Of a DNA stretch of 64,000 nucleotides, positions 25,634 through 33,812 are shown piece by piece (within the stretch, counting starts at the first letter, position 1; every line of letters starts with the position of its first letter). The position numbers and the translations under genes are program-made. The stretch comes from SLSG01 sp964477035 (GTDB lineage: Bacteria > Bacteroidota > Bacteroidia > Bacteroidales > UBA7960): positions 124,001 to 188,000 of the forward strand of contig CAYZCW010000004.1 of NCBI GenBank assembly GCA_964477035.1, in the 5' to 3' direction. The notes below the pieces were generated by a model that did not search any database, was not told the DNA's origin, and saw only the letters and a program-made list of their open reading frames with translations.

Positions 25634-25838
25634 GTCCGGAAGGTTGTTTAGTTCACTTCGGATGGCGGCTATTAATCCGCGCCCAGCTGCAAAGTAAAGA
25701 AAAACTGTTAAACCAGGCGGTATGCCCATAAACCTTTTCCCCCCGGCAAACGATGTGCCATGAGGGGCATGGGTCAATACCTGGCAGCACGGACTTCCGT
25801 CGCGGAAATTCAACATTCAGACGATAGGAAGCAATTCG

Positions 25839-25846
25839 TATCTTTG
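25839..25846 (+). promoter_or_regulatory. Candidate -7 element TATCTTTG, probable leaderless start
   Basis: This exact TAnnTTTG ends only three bases before the ATG at 25850, so transcription would begin at or next to the start codon. It decides the start of the DUF3109 gene against the in-frame ATG at 25760. Confidence 0.6.
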
Positions 25847-25849
25847 CGC

Positions 25850-26425
25850 ATGATCATTCTGGGAAATACCTTGTTGTCGGATGAGATCTACCTGGAGCAG
25901 TTCGTGTGCCGGCTGGATGCCTGCAAGGGAGGCTGCTGCGTGGAAGGGGACGCCGGGGCTCCCCTGGAAGAGCAGGAGACGATCATCCTGCAGCAGATCT
26001 ATCCGACGGTAAAACCCTTTATGATCCCCGAAGGCATCAAGACGGTGGAGCAGGAGGGGACCTGGGTGCGTGACTTCCAGGGAGAGCAGACCACCCCCCT
26101 GGTGAAAGGGGGGCCATGTGCCTATGTGTTCTACGACGAACGGGACATTGCCAAATGCGCCATTGAACGGGCCTTCGAGGAAGGCCTGATCGACTTTAAG
26201 AAGCCTGTCTCCTGCCACCTCTACCCCATCCGCGTGATCCGCTACCCGCATTATGAGGCACTGAACTACCACCGCTGGCCTGTTTGCGACCCGGCCCGGA
26301 AGCAGGGACATGTGCTGAAAGTAAGGGTCTACCGTTTCCTGAAGGAGGCCCTGATCCGCCGTTACGAGGCCGCCTGGTACGAGGAACTGGAGGAATACAT
26401 CCGACTGACTTACGGGGAGGAGTGA
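25850..26425 (+). CDS. DUF3109 family protein
   Basis: A 191-residue soluble protein that I recognise as DUF3109, a small family common in Bacteroidota. It begins MIILGNTLLSDEIYLEQFVCRLDACKGGCCVEGDAGAP and continues through PCAYVF, AKCAIERAFEEGLIDFKKPVSCHLYPIRV and the conserved NYHRWPVCDPA. Seven or so cysteines, with CxxxCKGGCC near the N-terminus, a single Cys in PCAY and in SCHLYP, and one in PVC, are placed as in YkgJ-like zinc or iron-cluster proteins. A metal or Fe-S site is therefore likely, but the function is unknown. The start is set by the promoter element ending three bases before the ATG. It is convergent with glpK. Confidence 0.85.
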   Translation: MIILGNTLLSDEIYLEQFVCRLDACKGGCCVEGDAGAPLEEQETIILQQIYPTVKPFMIPEGIKTVEQEGTWVRDFQGEQTTPLVKGGPCAYVFYDERDIAKCAIERAFEEGLIDFKKPVSCHLYPIRVIRYPHYEALNYHRWPVCDPARKQGHVLKVRVYRFLKEALIRRYEAAWYEELEEYIRLTYGEE

Positions 26426-26467
26426 AGACGGAAGGCGGGCTGCCGCCCTCCGGGAGCCAGGCCTTTG

Positions 26468-27964
26468 TCAGCGTGACCAGGAACGGGCCCGGCTGACGGC
26501 ATCCGCCCATTTGTCCTTCAGCCGGAGCACCTCGTTCTCGCCCCGTTGGGGCTCGAACACCTGCCCGGCCTGCCACTGTTTTTCCAGGGCGTCCATGTCT
26601 TTCCAGAAACCCGTGGCCAGTCCGGCCAGGTAAGCGGCGCCCAGGGCGGTCGTTTCGGTGATGTGCGGCCGCACGACCCGGGTCCGCAGAATGTCGGCCT
26701 GGAATTGCATGAGCAGGTCGTTGGCGGAGGCGCCCCCGTCCACACGGAGTTCGCTGATCTGCATGCCGGTTTCCAGCTTCATGGCATGGAGCACATCCAT
26801 GGTCTGGTAGGCTATGCCCTCCAGTGCCGCCCTGGCAATGTGGGCACGGCTTGTGCCGCGGTTGATCCCGATCATCAGCCCGCGCGCGTACTGGTCCCAG
26901 TAGGGAGCTCCCATGCCGGTAAAGCTTGGGACGAGGAACAGGTCTCCGCTGTCCTGCACCTGCCGTGCCAGTTCCTCGACCTCGGAAGAAGAGCCGATGA
27001 TGCCCAGGCCATCGCGCAGCCACTGGACCACGGCCCCGGCCATGAAGATGCTGCCTTCCAATGCGTAGGTGGTCTTGCCGCCCAGCTGCCAGGCCACCGT
27101 GGCCAGCAGTTTGTTCTTCGATAAAAAGGGCTTGTCTCCGGTGTTGATCAACAGGAAGCAGCCGGTACCATAAGTGTTTTTGACCATTCCCTTGCCGGTA
27201 CACATCTGGCCGAACAGGGCCGCCTGCTGGTCGCCTGCCAGCCCGGCCACCGGCACCTCCTCCCCGAACCATTGCGGGTCGGCATGGCCGCAGATGCCGC
27301 TGGAGGGAACCACTTCGGGAAGCATGGACCGGGGAATGTCCATCAGCGCGAGCAGCTCCTCGTCCCAGTCGAGGCGGTGGATGTTGAACAACATGGTCCG
27401 GCTCGCATTGCCGGCGTCCGTGACGTGCTTTTTCCCCTTGCTCAGGTTCCAGATGAGCCAACTGTCGACCGTCCCGAAGGCGAGCTCGCCCCTTTCGGCC
27501 TGCTCCCTGGCCCCTTTCACATGGTCCAGGATCCACCGGATCTTGGGTCCGCTGAAATAGGCGTCGATGACGAGTCCCGTTTTCTCGCGGACCATGGCTT
27601 CCATGCCGCGCCGCTTGAGTTCATCACAGAAACCGGATGTCCGCCGGTCCTGCCATACGATGGCATTTCCCAGGGACCGGCCGCTGGCACGGTCCCACAC
27701 GATGGTGGTTTCTCTCTGGTTGGTGATGCCGATGCATGCCAGGGCATTTCCTCCGATCCCCGCCTTGTCCATGGCTTCGGCCGCCACGGCACGCTGGGAG
27801 GCCCATATCTCTGCCGGGTCGTGTTCCACCCATCCCGGATGCGGAAAGTGCTGGGGGTATTCCTGCTGGGCCTGAGCGCGGATTTTTCCGTCCCTGTCGA
27901 ACAGGAGGGCCCTGGAACTGGTGGTCCCCTGGTCGAGTGCGAGGACAAACTGTTCTTTTTTCAT
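26468..27964 (-). CDS. glpK: Glycerol kinase
   Basis: A 498-residue FGGY-family kinase that would phosphorylate glycerol to sn-glycerol-3-phosphate. The N-terminus is MKKEQFVLALDQGTTSSRALLFDRDG with the ATP-phosphate loop. Then come GWVEHDPAEIW, IGITNQRETTIVWD, NAIVWQDRRTSGFCDEL, the GNASRTMLFNIH segment, SSGICGHAD, GDQQAALFGQMC and the C-terminal signature LRVDGGASANDLLMQFQADIL. I chose the ATG at 27964. It lies 17 bases downstream of gltX and may be read from the same transcript. No glycerol facilitator or glycerol-3-phosphate dehydrogenase gene is adjacent. Confidence 0.95.
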   Translation of the reverse strand: MKKEQFVLALDQGTTSSRALLFDRDGKIRAQAQQEYPQHFPHPGWVEHDPAEIWASQRAVAAEAMDKAGIGGNALACIGITNQRETTIVWDRASGRSLGNAIVWQDRRTSGFCDELKRRGMEAMVREKTGLVIDAYFSGPKIRWILDHVKGAREQAERGELAFGTVDSWLIWNLSKGKKHVTDAGNASRTMLFNIHRLDWDEELLALMDIPRSMLPEVVPSSGICGHADPQWFGEEVPVAGLAGDQQAALFGQMCTGKGMVKNTYGTGCFLLINTGDKPFLSKNKLLATVAWQLGGKTTYALEGSIFMAGAVVQWLRDGLGIIGSSSEVEELARQVQDSGDLFLVPSFTGMGAPYWDQYARGLMIGINRGTSRAHIARAALEGIAYQTMDVLHAMKLETGMQISELRVDGGASANDLLMQFQADILRTRVVRPHITETTALGAAYLAGLATGFWKDMDALEKQWQAGQVFEPQRGENEVLRLKDKWADAVSRARSWSR

Positions 27965-27981
27965 GTTTTTTTGGATAGGCG

Positions 27982-29532
27982 TCACCCCGCCTGACTTCCT
28001 GCCTGCCATCCAGGTGACTGTTCCACGGCGAATTCTATCCGCCGGATGCACTCCTCCCGGCCGAGCACTTCCATGATGTCCTTCACGTCAGGCCCCGTGC
28101 CGCTGCCCACCAGGGCCAGCCGCAGTCCGGGCATCACCTTGCCGGCGCCCAGCCCGCGCTGCTCCATGAACTCATGCAGGGCCTTGTCGATGGTCCCGGC
28201 ATCGAAGGGCTCCATGGCGGAAAGCAGGTCCCTGATCTGAAGCAGGATGTCCGGGGTGTCTGCCTTCCAGCGTTTGGCGGCAAAGGCCGTGTCAAAATGC
28301 CCGGGCGCCCTGAAAAAGAAGGCCGATTGCTCAGCCAGCTCCCCTGAGAAATGGGCCCGGTCGCGCATGAGGGCGGCGACTCTGGCAGGATCGGCCGAAC
28401 CCGTGGGGATGCCCCGCTTTTGCAGTTCGGTGACCAGCTCGCCGGCGACTTCCTTCAGCGGCTTGCGCTGCAGGTACTGCTGGTTAAACCATTTGGCCTT
28501 TTCCGGATCGAAGCGGGATCCGGATTTTCCCACCCGTTCCAGGGAAAAGCCATCCACCAGCTCCTGCATGCTGAAAAGTTCCTGTTCAGTGCCGGGGTTC
28601 CATCCCAGCAGCGCCAGCATGTTCACGAAGGCCTCCGGGAAATAACCCGTTTCCCGGTAGCCGCTGGATACCTGTCCCGAAACCGGGTCCTTCCACTGAA
28701 GGGGAAATACGGGGAAGCCCAGCCGGTCCCCGTCCCTTTTGCTCAGCTTGCCGTTGCCGTCCGGCTTCAGCAGAAGGGGCAGGTGGGCGAAGCGGGGCAT
28801 CCGATCCTCCCAGCCCAGAAAACGGTACAGCATCACGTGCAGGGGGGCTGATGGGAGCCATTCCTCCCCCCGGATCACATGGGTGATCTCCATCAGGCAG
28901 TCGTCCACCACATTGGCCAGATGGTAGGTCGGCATGCCGTCGCTTTTGAACAGCACCTTGTCGTCGAGCAGGCTGCTGCTGACCCGCACTTCCCCCCGGA
29001 TCAGGTCGCTGACCAGGACTTCTTCCCCGGCCGGTATTTTAATGCGGATCACATAGGGTTCGCCCGAGGCCAGGCGGCGCCGGACTTCCTCCAGGGGAAG
29101 GGTCAGGGAGTTCTTCATTTGCATGCGGGTGTGGCTGTCGTATTGCGGGTTGCCGCTTTTTTCCCTTTCCAGCCGCTGGCGCATGGCTTCCAGATCTTCC
29201 GGGGTGTCGAAGGCATAATAGGCATGCCCGCTTTCCACCAGCTGCATGGCATGACGGAGGTACAATTGCTTTCGTTCCGATTGGCGGTAGGGGGCGTGGG
29301 GTCCGCCTGTATCCGGGCCTTCGTCCCATTGGATGCCACACCAGCGAAGGGATTCCATGATATACTCCCCGGCACCTGGTACAAAACGGCTCTGGTCGGT
29401 GTCTTCGATGCGCAGCAGGAAGGAGCCGCCGTGTTTGCGGGCAAAGAGGAAATTGTAGAGGGCCGTGCGGACCCCCCCCATGTGCAGGGGGCCGGTCGGG
29501 CTGGGGGCGAAGCGAACGCGTATGTGGGTCAT
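27982..29532 (-). CDS. gltX: Glutamyl-tRNA synthetase
   Basis: A 516-residue class I synthetase that charges tRNA-Glu, and tRNA-Gln too if the organism uses the amidotransferase route. It starts MTHIRVRFAPSPTGPLHMGG, in which PLHMGG is the HIGH-type signature, and carries LSKRDG as the KMSKS-type motif, plus LRIEDTDQSRFV and HVIRGEEWLPSAP. The C-terminal half is the anticodon-binding helical cage (FDPEKAKWFNQQYL onward). The ATG at 29532 is chosen because the HIGH motif is then at its normal distance from the N-terminus. It is followed at once by glpK and preceded by the LysE exporter gene 86 bases upstream. Confidence 0.95.
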   Translation of the reverse strand: MTHIRVRFAPSPTGPLHMGGVRTALYNFLFARKHGGSFLLRIEDTDQSRFVPGAGEYIMESLRWCGIQWDEGPDTGGPHAPYRQSERKQLYLRHAMQLVESGHAYYAFDTPEDLEAMRQRLEREKSGNPQYDSHTRMQMKNSLTLPLEEVRRRLASGEPYVIRIKIPAGEEVLVSDLIRGEVRVSSSLLDDKVLFKSDGMPTYHLANVVDDCLMEITHVIRGEEWLPSAPLHVMLYRFLGWEDRMPRFAHLPLLLKPDGNGKLSKRDGDRLGFPVFPLQWKDPVSGQVSSGYRETGYFPEAFVNMLALLGWNPGTEQELFSMQELVDGFSLERVGKSGSRFDPEKAKWFNQQYLQRKPLKEVAGELVTELQKRGIPTGSADPARVAALMRDRAHFSGELAEQSAFFFRAPGHFDTAFAAKRWKADTPDILLQIRDLLSAMEPFDAGTIDKALHEFMEQRGLGAGKVMPGLRLALVGSGTGPDVKDIMEVLGREECIRRIEFAVEQSPGWQAGSQAG

Positions 29533-29618
29533 GAAAGGCGTGTTATTTTGAGTGCAAAGATCAGAAAATGCGGCCGCCTGCGCAAATACATCCGGACGAA
29601 GTTTTTCCCGGGTCTGCC

Positions 29619-30263
29619 CTACAAAAAGAAGACCACCCGGATGATCAGCCCGATGCCGGATCCCATCAGGGCCACTCCGACGATCCGGTTGATCCAGGTA
29701 AGTAGTCTGATGCTCAGGTATTTTTTGATGCGGTTGGCCAGAAAACACTTGAACAGGTCTGTCGTGAATACCGCCGCGATGGTTCCCGAAAAAAACACAA
29801 ATATTTCCCTGGAGGGGATTCCGTATTTCGTGGACACCAGGCTCATGACCCCCAGCCAGAAAAGCAGCAGAAACGGGTTGAAAATGTTCATGAAGAACCC
29901 CTTGGTCACGTAGCGGAAAAGCCTGCCGGAAAAGAACCGGTCGGTTTTCAGGCGGAGCTCCGGGGCTGCCGGTGCGGCAATGGTGTGCCGGCGCATGAAG
30001 GTGATGAGCCCGAAGCCCACGACGATCAGCCCGCCCACGATGCCGAACCGTACCTGGTTGTCCTCGGCCCCGAGGATCTGTACGGCCCCTAAATAACTCA
30101 GGGCGATGAGGACCATGTCGCTGAGGCTGACCCCGATAGCAAATTGCAGTCCGGCGTAAAACCCCCTGTGTATGCTGGTCTGCAGCAGGGAGATAAAGCT
30201 TGGCCCGACAAGAAATGCCAGGGTGATGCCCATCAGTATGCCCTCTGTCAACGCAGCGATCAT
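29619..30263 (-). CDS. LysE/RhtB-family exporter
   Basis: A 214-residue inner-membrane protein with about six helices and the LysE/RhtB hallmarks: an N-terminal ITLAFLVGPSFISLLQTSIHRGFYAGLQFAIGVSLSD and a mid-protein TKGFFMNIFNPFLLLFWLGV. The family exports amino acids such as lysine, threonine or homoserine lactone, usually to relieve overload. The gene is only 10 bases downstream of a GH3-family acyl-amidotransferase gene, so export of an amino acid or an amino-acid conjugate related to that enzyme is possible. Substrate cannot be predicted from the sequence. Confidence 0.85.
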   Translation of the reverse strand: MIAALTEGILMGITLAFLVGPSFISLLQTSIHRGFYAGLQFAIGVSLSDMVLIALSYLGAVQILGAEDNQVRFGIVGGLIVVGFGLITFMRRHTIAAPAAPELRLKTDRFFSGRLFRYVTKGFFMNIFNPFLLLFWLGVMSLVSTKYGIPSREIFVFFSGTIAAVFTTDLFKCFLANRIKKYLSIRLLTWINRIVGVALMGSGIGLIIRVVFFL

Positions 30264-30273
30264 GGCAAGGGGA

Positions 30274-31818
30274 TCATGGTTTGCCGGCTGTCCACTGGCG
30301 GATGTAGTCTTCCCATTCCCCGATCATCTGGTTCTTGAGCACCCGGGGGAATTTATTCTGTGCGCCTTCCTTCCCTTTCATCTTCATCCAGTCATAAAAC
30401 AGCCGGGTCGGCAACACCTCCACAAAGACCTCCTTGATCGCGGCGATGCGCTCCACCCGGTAATCATCGTTAAGCACCCTGAGGTTGTCGTCGATGGCTT
30501 TTCGCAGGGTGCCCGGATCCACAGGGCTGTCGGTGCCCACATACCATTTATGGGCAAACATGGTCTGGTGCCGGATGCCCGCCACGGTGAACTCACGGAC
30601 CTCAATGTTCAGCTGGTCCTCCGCCATCTTGATGGCCATGTTCATGTTCTCCTGGGACAGGTGTTCCCCGCAGAGGTTGAGAAAATGCTTGGTCCGGCCG
30701 GTGATGACAACCTCATGGAGTTTTTTGTCGGTAAACTTGATGGTGTCTCCGATGAGGTAGCGCCAGGCCCCCGCACAGGTGCTCAGCAGCAGGGCATACT
30801 CCCTGCCTTCTTCCACGTCCTGGATGCCGATGGCAACGGCCTCCTTTTTGATGTTGCCCTCCATGTCAAAATGATCGTCATTGAACGGGACGAACTCCAG
30901 GAAGAGTCCATTGTCGAGCACCAGCTGCATCCCGCTTGTGCCGGGCCGGCTCTGAAAGGCGATGAAGCCTTCGGAAGCCAGGTAGGTCTCTATATAGGTC
31001 AGGGGCTTGCCCAGCAGCTTTTCAAACCCTTTGATATAGGGGGTGAAAGAGACCCCCCCGTGGACGAAGATGGAGAGGTTGGGCCAGATGTCGTGAATGG
31101 TCTTCAGGTGGTAAGTCTCGATGATCTTTTCCAGCAGGATCTGCCACCAGGCAGGGACCCCGACGATGACCCCGATATCCCAGTCCGGCGCCTTTCTGAC
31201 GATCTCGTTCAGCTTGGTGGGCCAGTCGCGTTCCTTGGAGATGCGTTTGCCGGGCTTGTAGAAATGCTGGAACCAGAAAGGGATGTTCTTGGTGGTGATG
31301 CCCGAGAGGTCCCCTTCATAATACGTGCCGTTGTAATGCAGGTGGGTGCTGCCCCCCAGCATCAGGATGCCTTTTTCATAGAATGAGCGGGGAAAATCGT
31401 ACCTGGCCAGGGAAAAGATCTGTTTGATGCTGGTCTTCTGAATGGCCCGGAGCATGTCCGCGGTGACCGGGATCTGCTTGCTGGAGGCTTCGGATGTGCC
31501 GGAGCTCAGGGCAAAATACTTCACCCTGCCGGGCCAGCACACAAAGGGTTCGCCATTGAGGTTGCGGTACCACCAATCCTTGAAGATGGTATTGTAATCA
31601 TACAGGGGTACCCGTTCCCGGAAAGCCTTTACGGGATCCTTATCCCTGAGGATGTCATAAAACCCGAAATGCTCTCCGAAGGCGGTGTTGGCTGCTTTGC
31701 GCAGCAGTTTTCTGAGTTCCTTTTTCTGGGTTACCGCGGGGTCTTTCGTGCTGAATATGGCCGGCATCCGGCCGCGCAGCTCAATGGCCCTTTTAATGAT
31801 GGATCCTAGGATGGGCAT
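30274..31818 (-). CDS. GH3-family acyl-adenylate/amido synthetase
   Basis: A 514-residue member of the GH3 auxin-responsive family (ANL-type adenylating enzymes). Visible motifs are FALSSGTSEASSKQIPVT (the phosphate-binding loop), GVPAWWQILLEKI, IFVHGGVSFTPY, YLASEGFIAFQ, the ALLLSTCAGAWRYLIGDTIKFTD segment with the hinge, and the C-terminal FLNLCGEHLSQENM. Plant relatives join amino acids to auxin or jasmonate; bacterial ones are mostly uncharacterised. It would activate a carboxylic acid with ATP and transfer it to an amine. It starts MPILGSIIKRAIELRGRM, as do other Bacteroidota GH3 proteins, and is followed 10 bases later by a LysE exporter gene. Confidence 0.88.
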   Translation of the reverse strand: MPILGSIIKRAIELRGRMPAIFSTKDPAVTQKKELRKLLRKAANTAFGEHFGFYDILRDKDPVKAFRERVPLYDYNTIFKDWWYRNLNGEPFVCWPGRVKYFALSSGTSEASSKQIPVTADMLRAIQKTSIKQIFSLARYDFPRSFYEKGILMLGGSTHLHYNGTYYEGDLSGITTKNIPFWFQHFYKPGKRISKERDWPTKLNEIVRKAPDWDIGVIVGVPAWWQILLEKIIETYHLKTIHDIWPNLSIFVHGGVSFTPYIKGFEKLLGKPLTYIETYLASEGFIAFQSRPGTSGMQLVLDNGLFLEFVPFNDDHFDMEGNIKKEAVAIGIQDVEEGREYALLLSTCAGAWRYLIGDTIKFTDKKLHEVVITGRTKHFLNLCGEHLSQENMNMAIKMAEDQLNIEVREFTVAGIRHQTMFAHKWYVGTDSPVDPGTLRKAIDDNLRVLNDDYRVERIAAIKEVFVEVLPTRLFYDWMKMKGKEGAQNKFPRVLKNQMIGEWEDYIRQWTAGKP

Positions 31819-31914
31819 GGTAAAACGGGTTGGTGATCAGGGACAATCCGGGGAATAAATTTACAAATTCCTGGCAATCCTTCATCGGGTTCTTTGCGGT
31901 CCGCCCCCGCGATG

Positions 31915-33645
31915 CTATTGCCCGGCCTTTTCGACCCATTGCCGCACCTCCCCGGGGGTGGGGGCCGGGATGTCGAGCTTCTTTTTTTTCCGCAGGCCGC
32001 ACAGCTGGTTGAATACCTTGTTGGGATTGGCCCCGCTGAGGGCGGTGGTATCGGGGTATCCCGATTGCTGCAGGAGGGCATCCCAGGCCTCCGGCACCCC
32101 GGCCTTTTCGAATGCCCGGGTGGTTCCGGCGGCGGCTGATTTCTCGGGCCGCATCTGGGGGAATAGCAGGACATCCTGTATGGAGGTGCTGTTGGTCATG
32201 ATCATGGCCAGCCTGTCGATCCCGATGCCCAGGCCGGCGGTGGGGGGCATCCCCGTCTCTATGGCCCGCAGAAAGTCTTCGTCCAGGACCATGGCTTCGC
32301 TGTCCCCCCTGCGTCCCAGTTCCAGCTGTTCTTCAAATCGCCGTCGCTGGTCGACCGGGTCATTGAGTTCGCTGAAGGCATTGCAGATCTCCTTGCCGTT
32401 GCAGATGGCCTCGAAGCGTTCCACCAGCCCGGGCTTGCTCCGGTGCTTCTTGGCCAGTGGCGACATTTCAACCGGGTAGTCTGTGATGAAGGTCGGCTGG
32501 ATCAGATGGGGCTCACAGGATTCCCCGAAGATCTCATCGATCAGCTTGCCCCGCCCCATGCTCTGGTCGGTATCAATGCCGAGGCTCCCGGCAAGACGTC
32601 TCATCTGCTCTTCCGTGTATTCCGACACATCCTGCCCGGTGAAATGGCGGATGGCTTCATACATGGTGAATCGTTTCCATGGCCTTTTGAAATCGATCTC
32701 GTGGTCCCCTACCCGGATCCGGGTCGTGCCATGAAGGTCTGTGGCGATCCTTTCGACCATCTCTTCCACCAGGTTCATCATCCATTCATAATCCTTATAG
32801 GCCACGTACAACTCCATCATGGTAAACTCCGGGTTGTGAAAGCGGCTCATGCCTTCATTGCGGAAATCCTTCGCAAATTCAAACACCCCGTCAAACCCTC
32901 CGACGATCAATCGCTTCAGGTAAAGTTCATCGGCAATGCGAAGGTACAGGGTGGCATCCAGGGTGTTGTGGTAGGTCTTGAACGGCCTGGCTGCGGCACC
33001 CCCGTAGATCGGCTGAAGTACCGGGGTTTCCACCTCCAGGTAACCGGCATCCAGCAGGTAGCGGCGCATGCTTTCGATCATCCGGGCGCGTTGCCGGAAT
33101 ACGGTTTTTACCTGGGGGTTCACGATCAGGTCGAGGTGGCGCTGCCTGTAGCGTTGTTCCGGATCGGTAAAGGCGTCGTATACCTGTCCGTCTTTTTCCT
33201 TGACCACGGGCAGGGGGCGAAGGGATTTGCACAGCAGCCTGAATTCCCTGACGTGGATGGTCACCTCCCCCATTTTCGTGGTGAAGACATGGCCCTTTAC
33301 CCCGATGATGTCGCCGATGTCAAGCAGCCGCTTGAACACAGTATTATAAAGGGTTTTGTCCTCTCCGGGACAAACCTCATCCCGGTTGAAGTAAAGCTGT
33401 ATGCGCCCGCTGTCGTCCTGCAGTTCCGCGAAGGATGCGCTGCCCATGATGCGGCGGCTCATGATGCGGCCGGCCAGCTGCACGTCCCGGAACAAGGAGT
33501 CATCGTCCGGGAAACGGGTCAGGATGTCCCTTGCCGTGGCGTTCACCGGGAAAACTTCCGCCGGATAAGGGTCGATCCCCAATGCGAGCAGCTCGTCCAG
33601 GGCCTGCCTGCGGATGACCTCCTGTTCACTCAGTTTGTTGGCCAT
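31915..33645 (-). CDS. lysS: Lysyl-tRNA synthetase (class II) with C-terminal extension
   Basis: A 576-residue class II synthetase. The N-terminal OB fold (VQLAGRIMSRRIMGSASFAELQDDSGRIQLYFNRD) binds the anticodon. Motif 1 surrounds YLEVETPVL, motif 2 is FRNEGMSRFHNPEFTMMELY, and motif 3 is GLGIGIDRLAMIMTNSTSIQDVLLFPQMRPE. After motif 3 there are 70 extra residues (helical, with Lys-rich LRKKKKLDIPAPTPGEVRQW) that most bacterial LysS lack but which are common in Bacteroidota. The ATG at 33645 (MANKLSEQEVIRRQALDEL) is chosen over an in-frame ATG at 33804, which lies upstream of the promoter element at 33748. It is divergent from rlmD. Confidence 0.95.
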   Translation of the reverse strand: MANKLSEQEVIRRQALDELLALGIDPYPAEVFPVNATARDILTRFPDDDSLFRDVQLAGRIMSRRIMGSASFAELQDDSGRIQLYFNRDEVCPGEDKTLYNTVFKRLLDIGDIIGVKGHVFTTKMGEVTIHVREFRLLCKSLRPLPVVKEKDGQVYDAFTDPEQRYRQRHLDLIVNPQVKTVFRQRARMIESMRRYLLDAGYLEVETPVLQPIYGGAAARPFKTYHNTLDATLYLRIADELYLKRLIVGGFDGVFEFAKDFRNEGMSRFHNPEFTMMELYVAYKDYEWMMNLVEEMVERIATDLHGTTRIRVGDHEIDFKRPWKRFTMYEAIRHFTGQDVSEYTEEQMRRLAGSLGIDTDQSMGRGKLIDEIFGESCEPHLIQPTFITDYPVEMSPLAKKHRSKPGLVERFEAICNGKEICNAFSELNDPVDQRRRFEEQLELGRRGDSEAMVLDEDFLRAIETGMPPTAGLGIGIDRLAMIMTNSTSIQDVLLFPQMRPEKSAAAGTTRAFEKAGVPEAWDALLQQSGYPDTTALSGANPNKVFNQLCGLRKKKKLDIPAPTPGEVRQWVEKAGQ

Positions 33646-33747
33646 ATTCGATGTGTTTGGGATGCATGCCGGGGCCTTGGCTGCCCTGGTTTCCCGGCGG
33701 GAATGCTCCTTGTCCCCCGTAAGGGGGAACGTTCTTTTTACGAACTG

Positions 33748-33755
33748 CAAAGATA
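33748..33755 (-). promoter_or_regulatory. Candidate -7 element TATCTTTG for lysS
   Basis: Exact TAnnTTTG on the minus strand, 103 bases before the lysS start. The leader holds a small hairpin with five paired C/G bases around TTAC (about 33714-33727). It excludes the upstream in-frame ATG. Confidence 0.45.
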
Positions 33756-33770
33756 GTGAATATAGTTTTT

Positions 33771-33778
33771 TATTTTTG
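33771..33778 (+). promoter_or_regulatory. Candidate -7 element TATTTTTG for rlmD
   Basis: Exact TAnnTTTG match 35 bases before the ATG at 33813. Transcription starting just downstream makes the in-frame ATG at 33756 impossible and that at 33783 unlikely. No -33 TTTG is seen. Confidence 0.4.
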
Positions 33779-33812
33779 TCGGATGCTTGGCCCAATGCCG
33801 GCAAGGGATATT

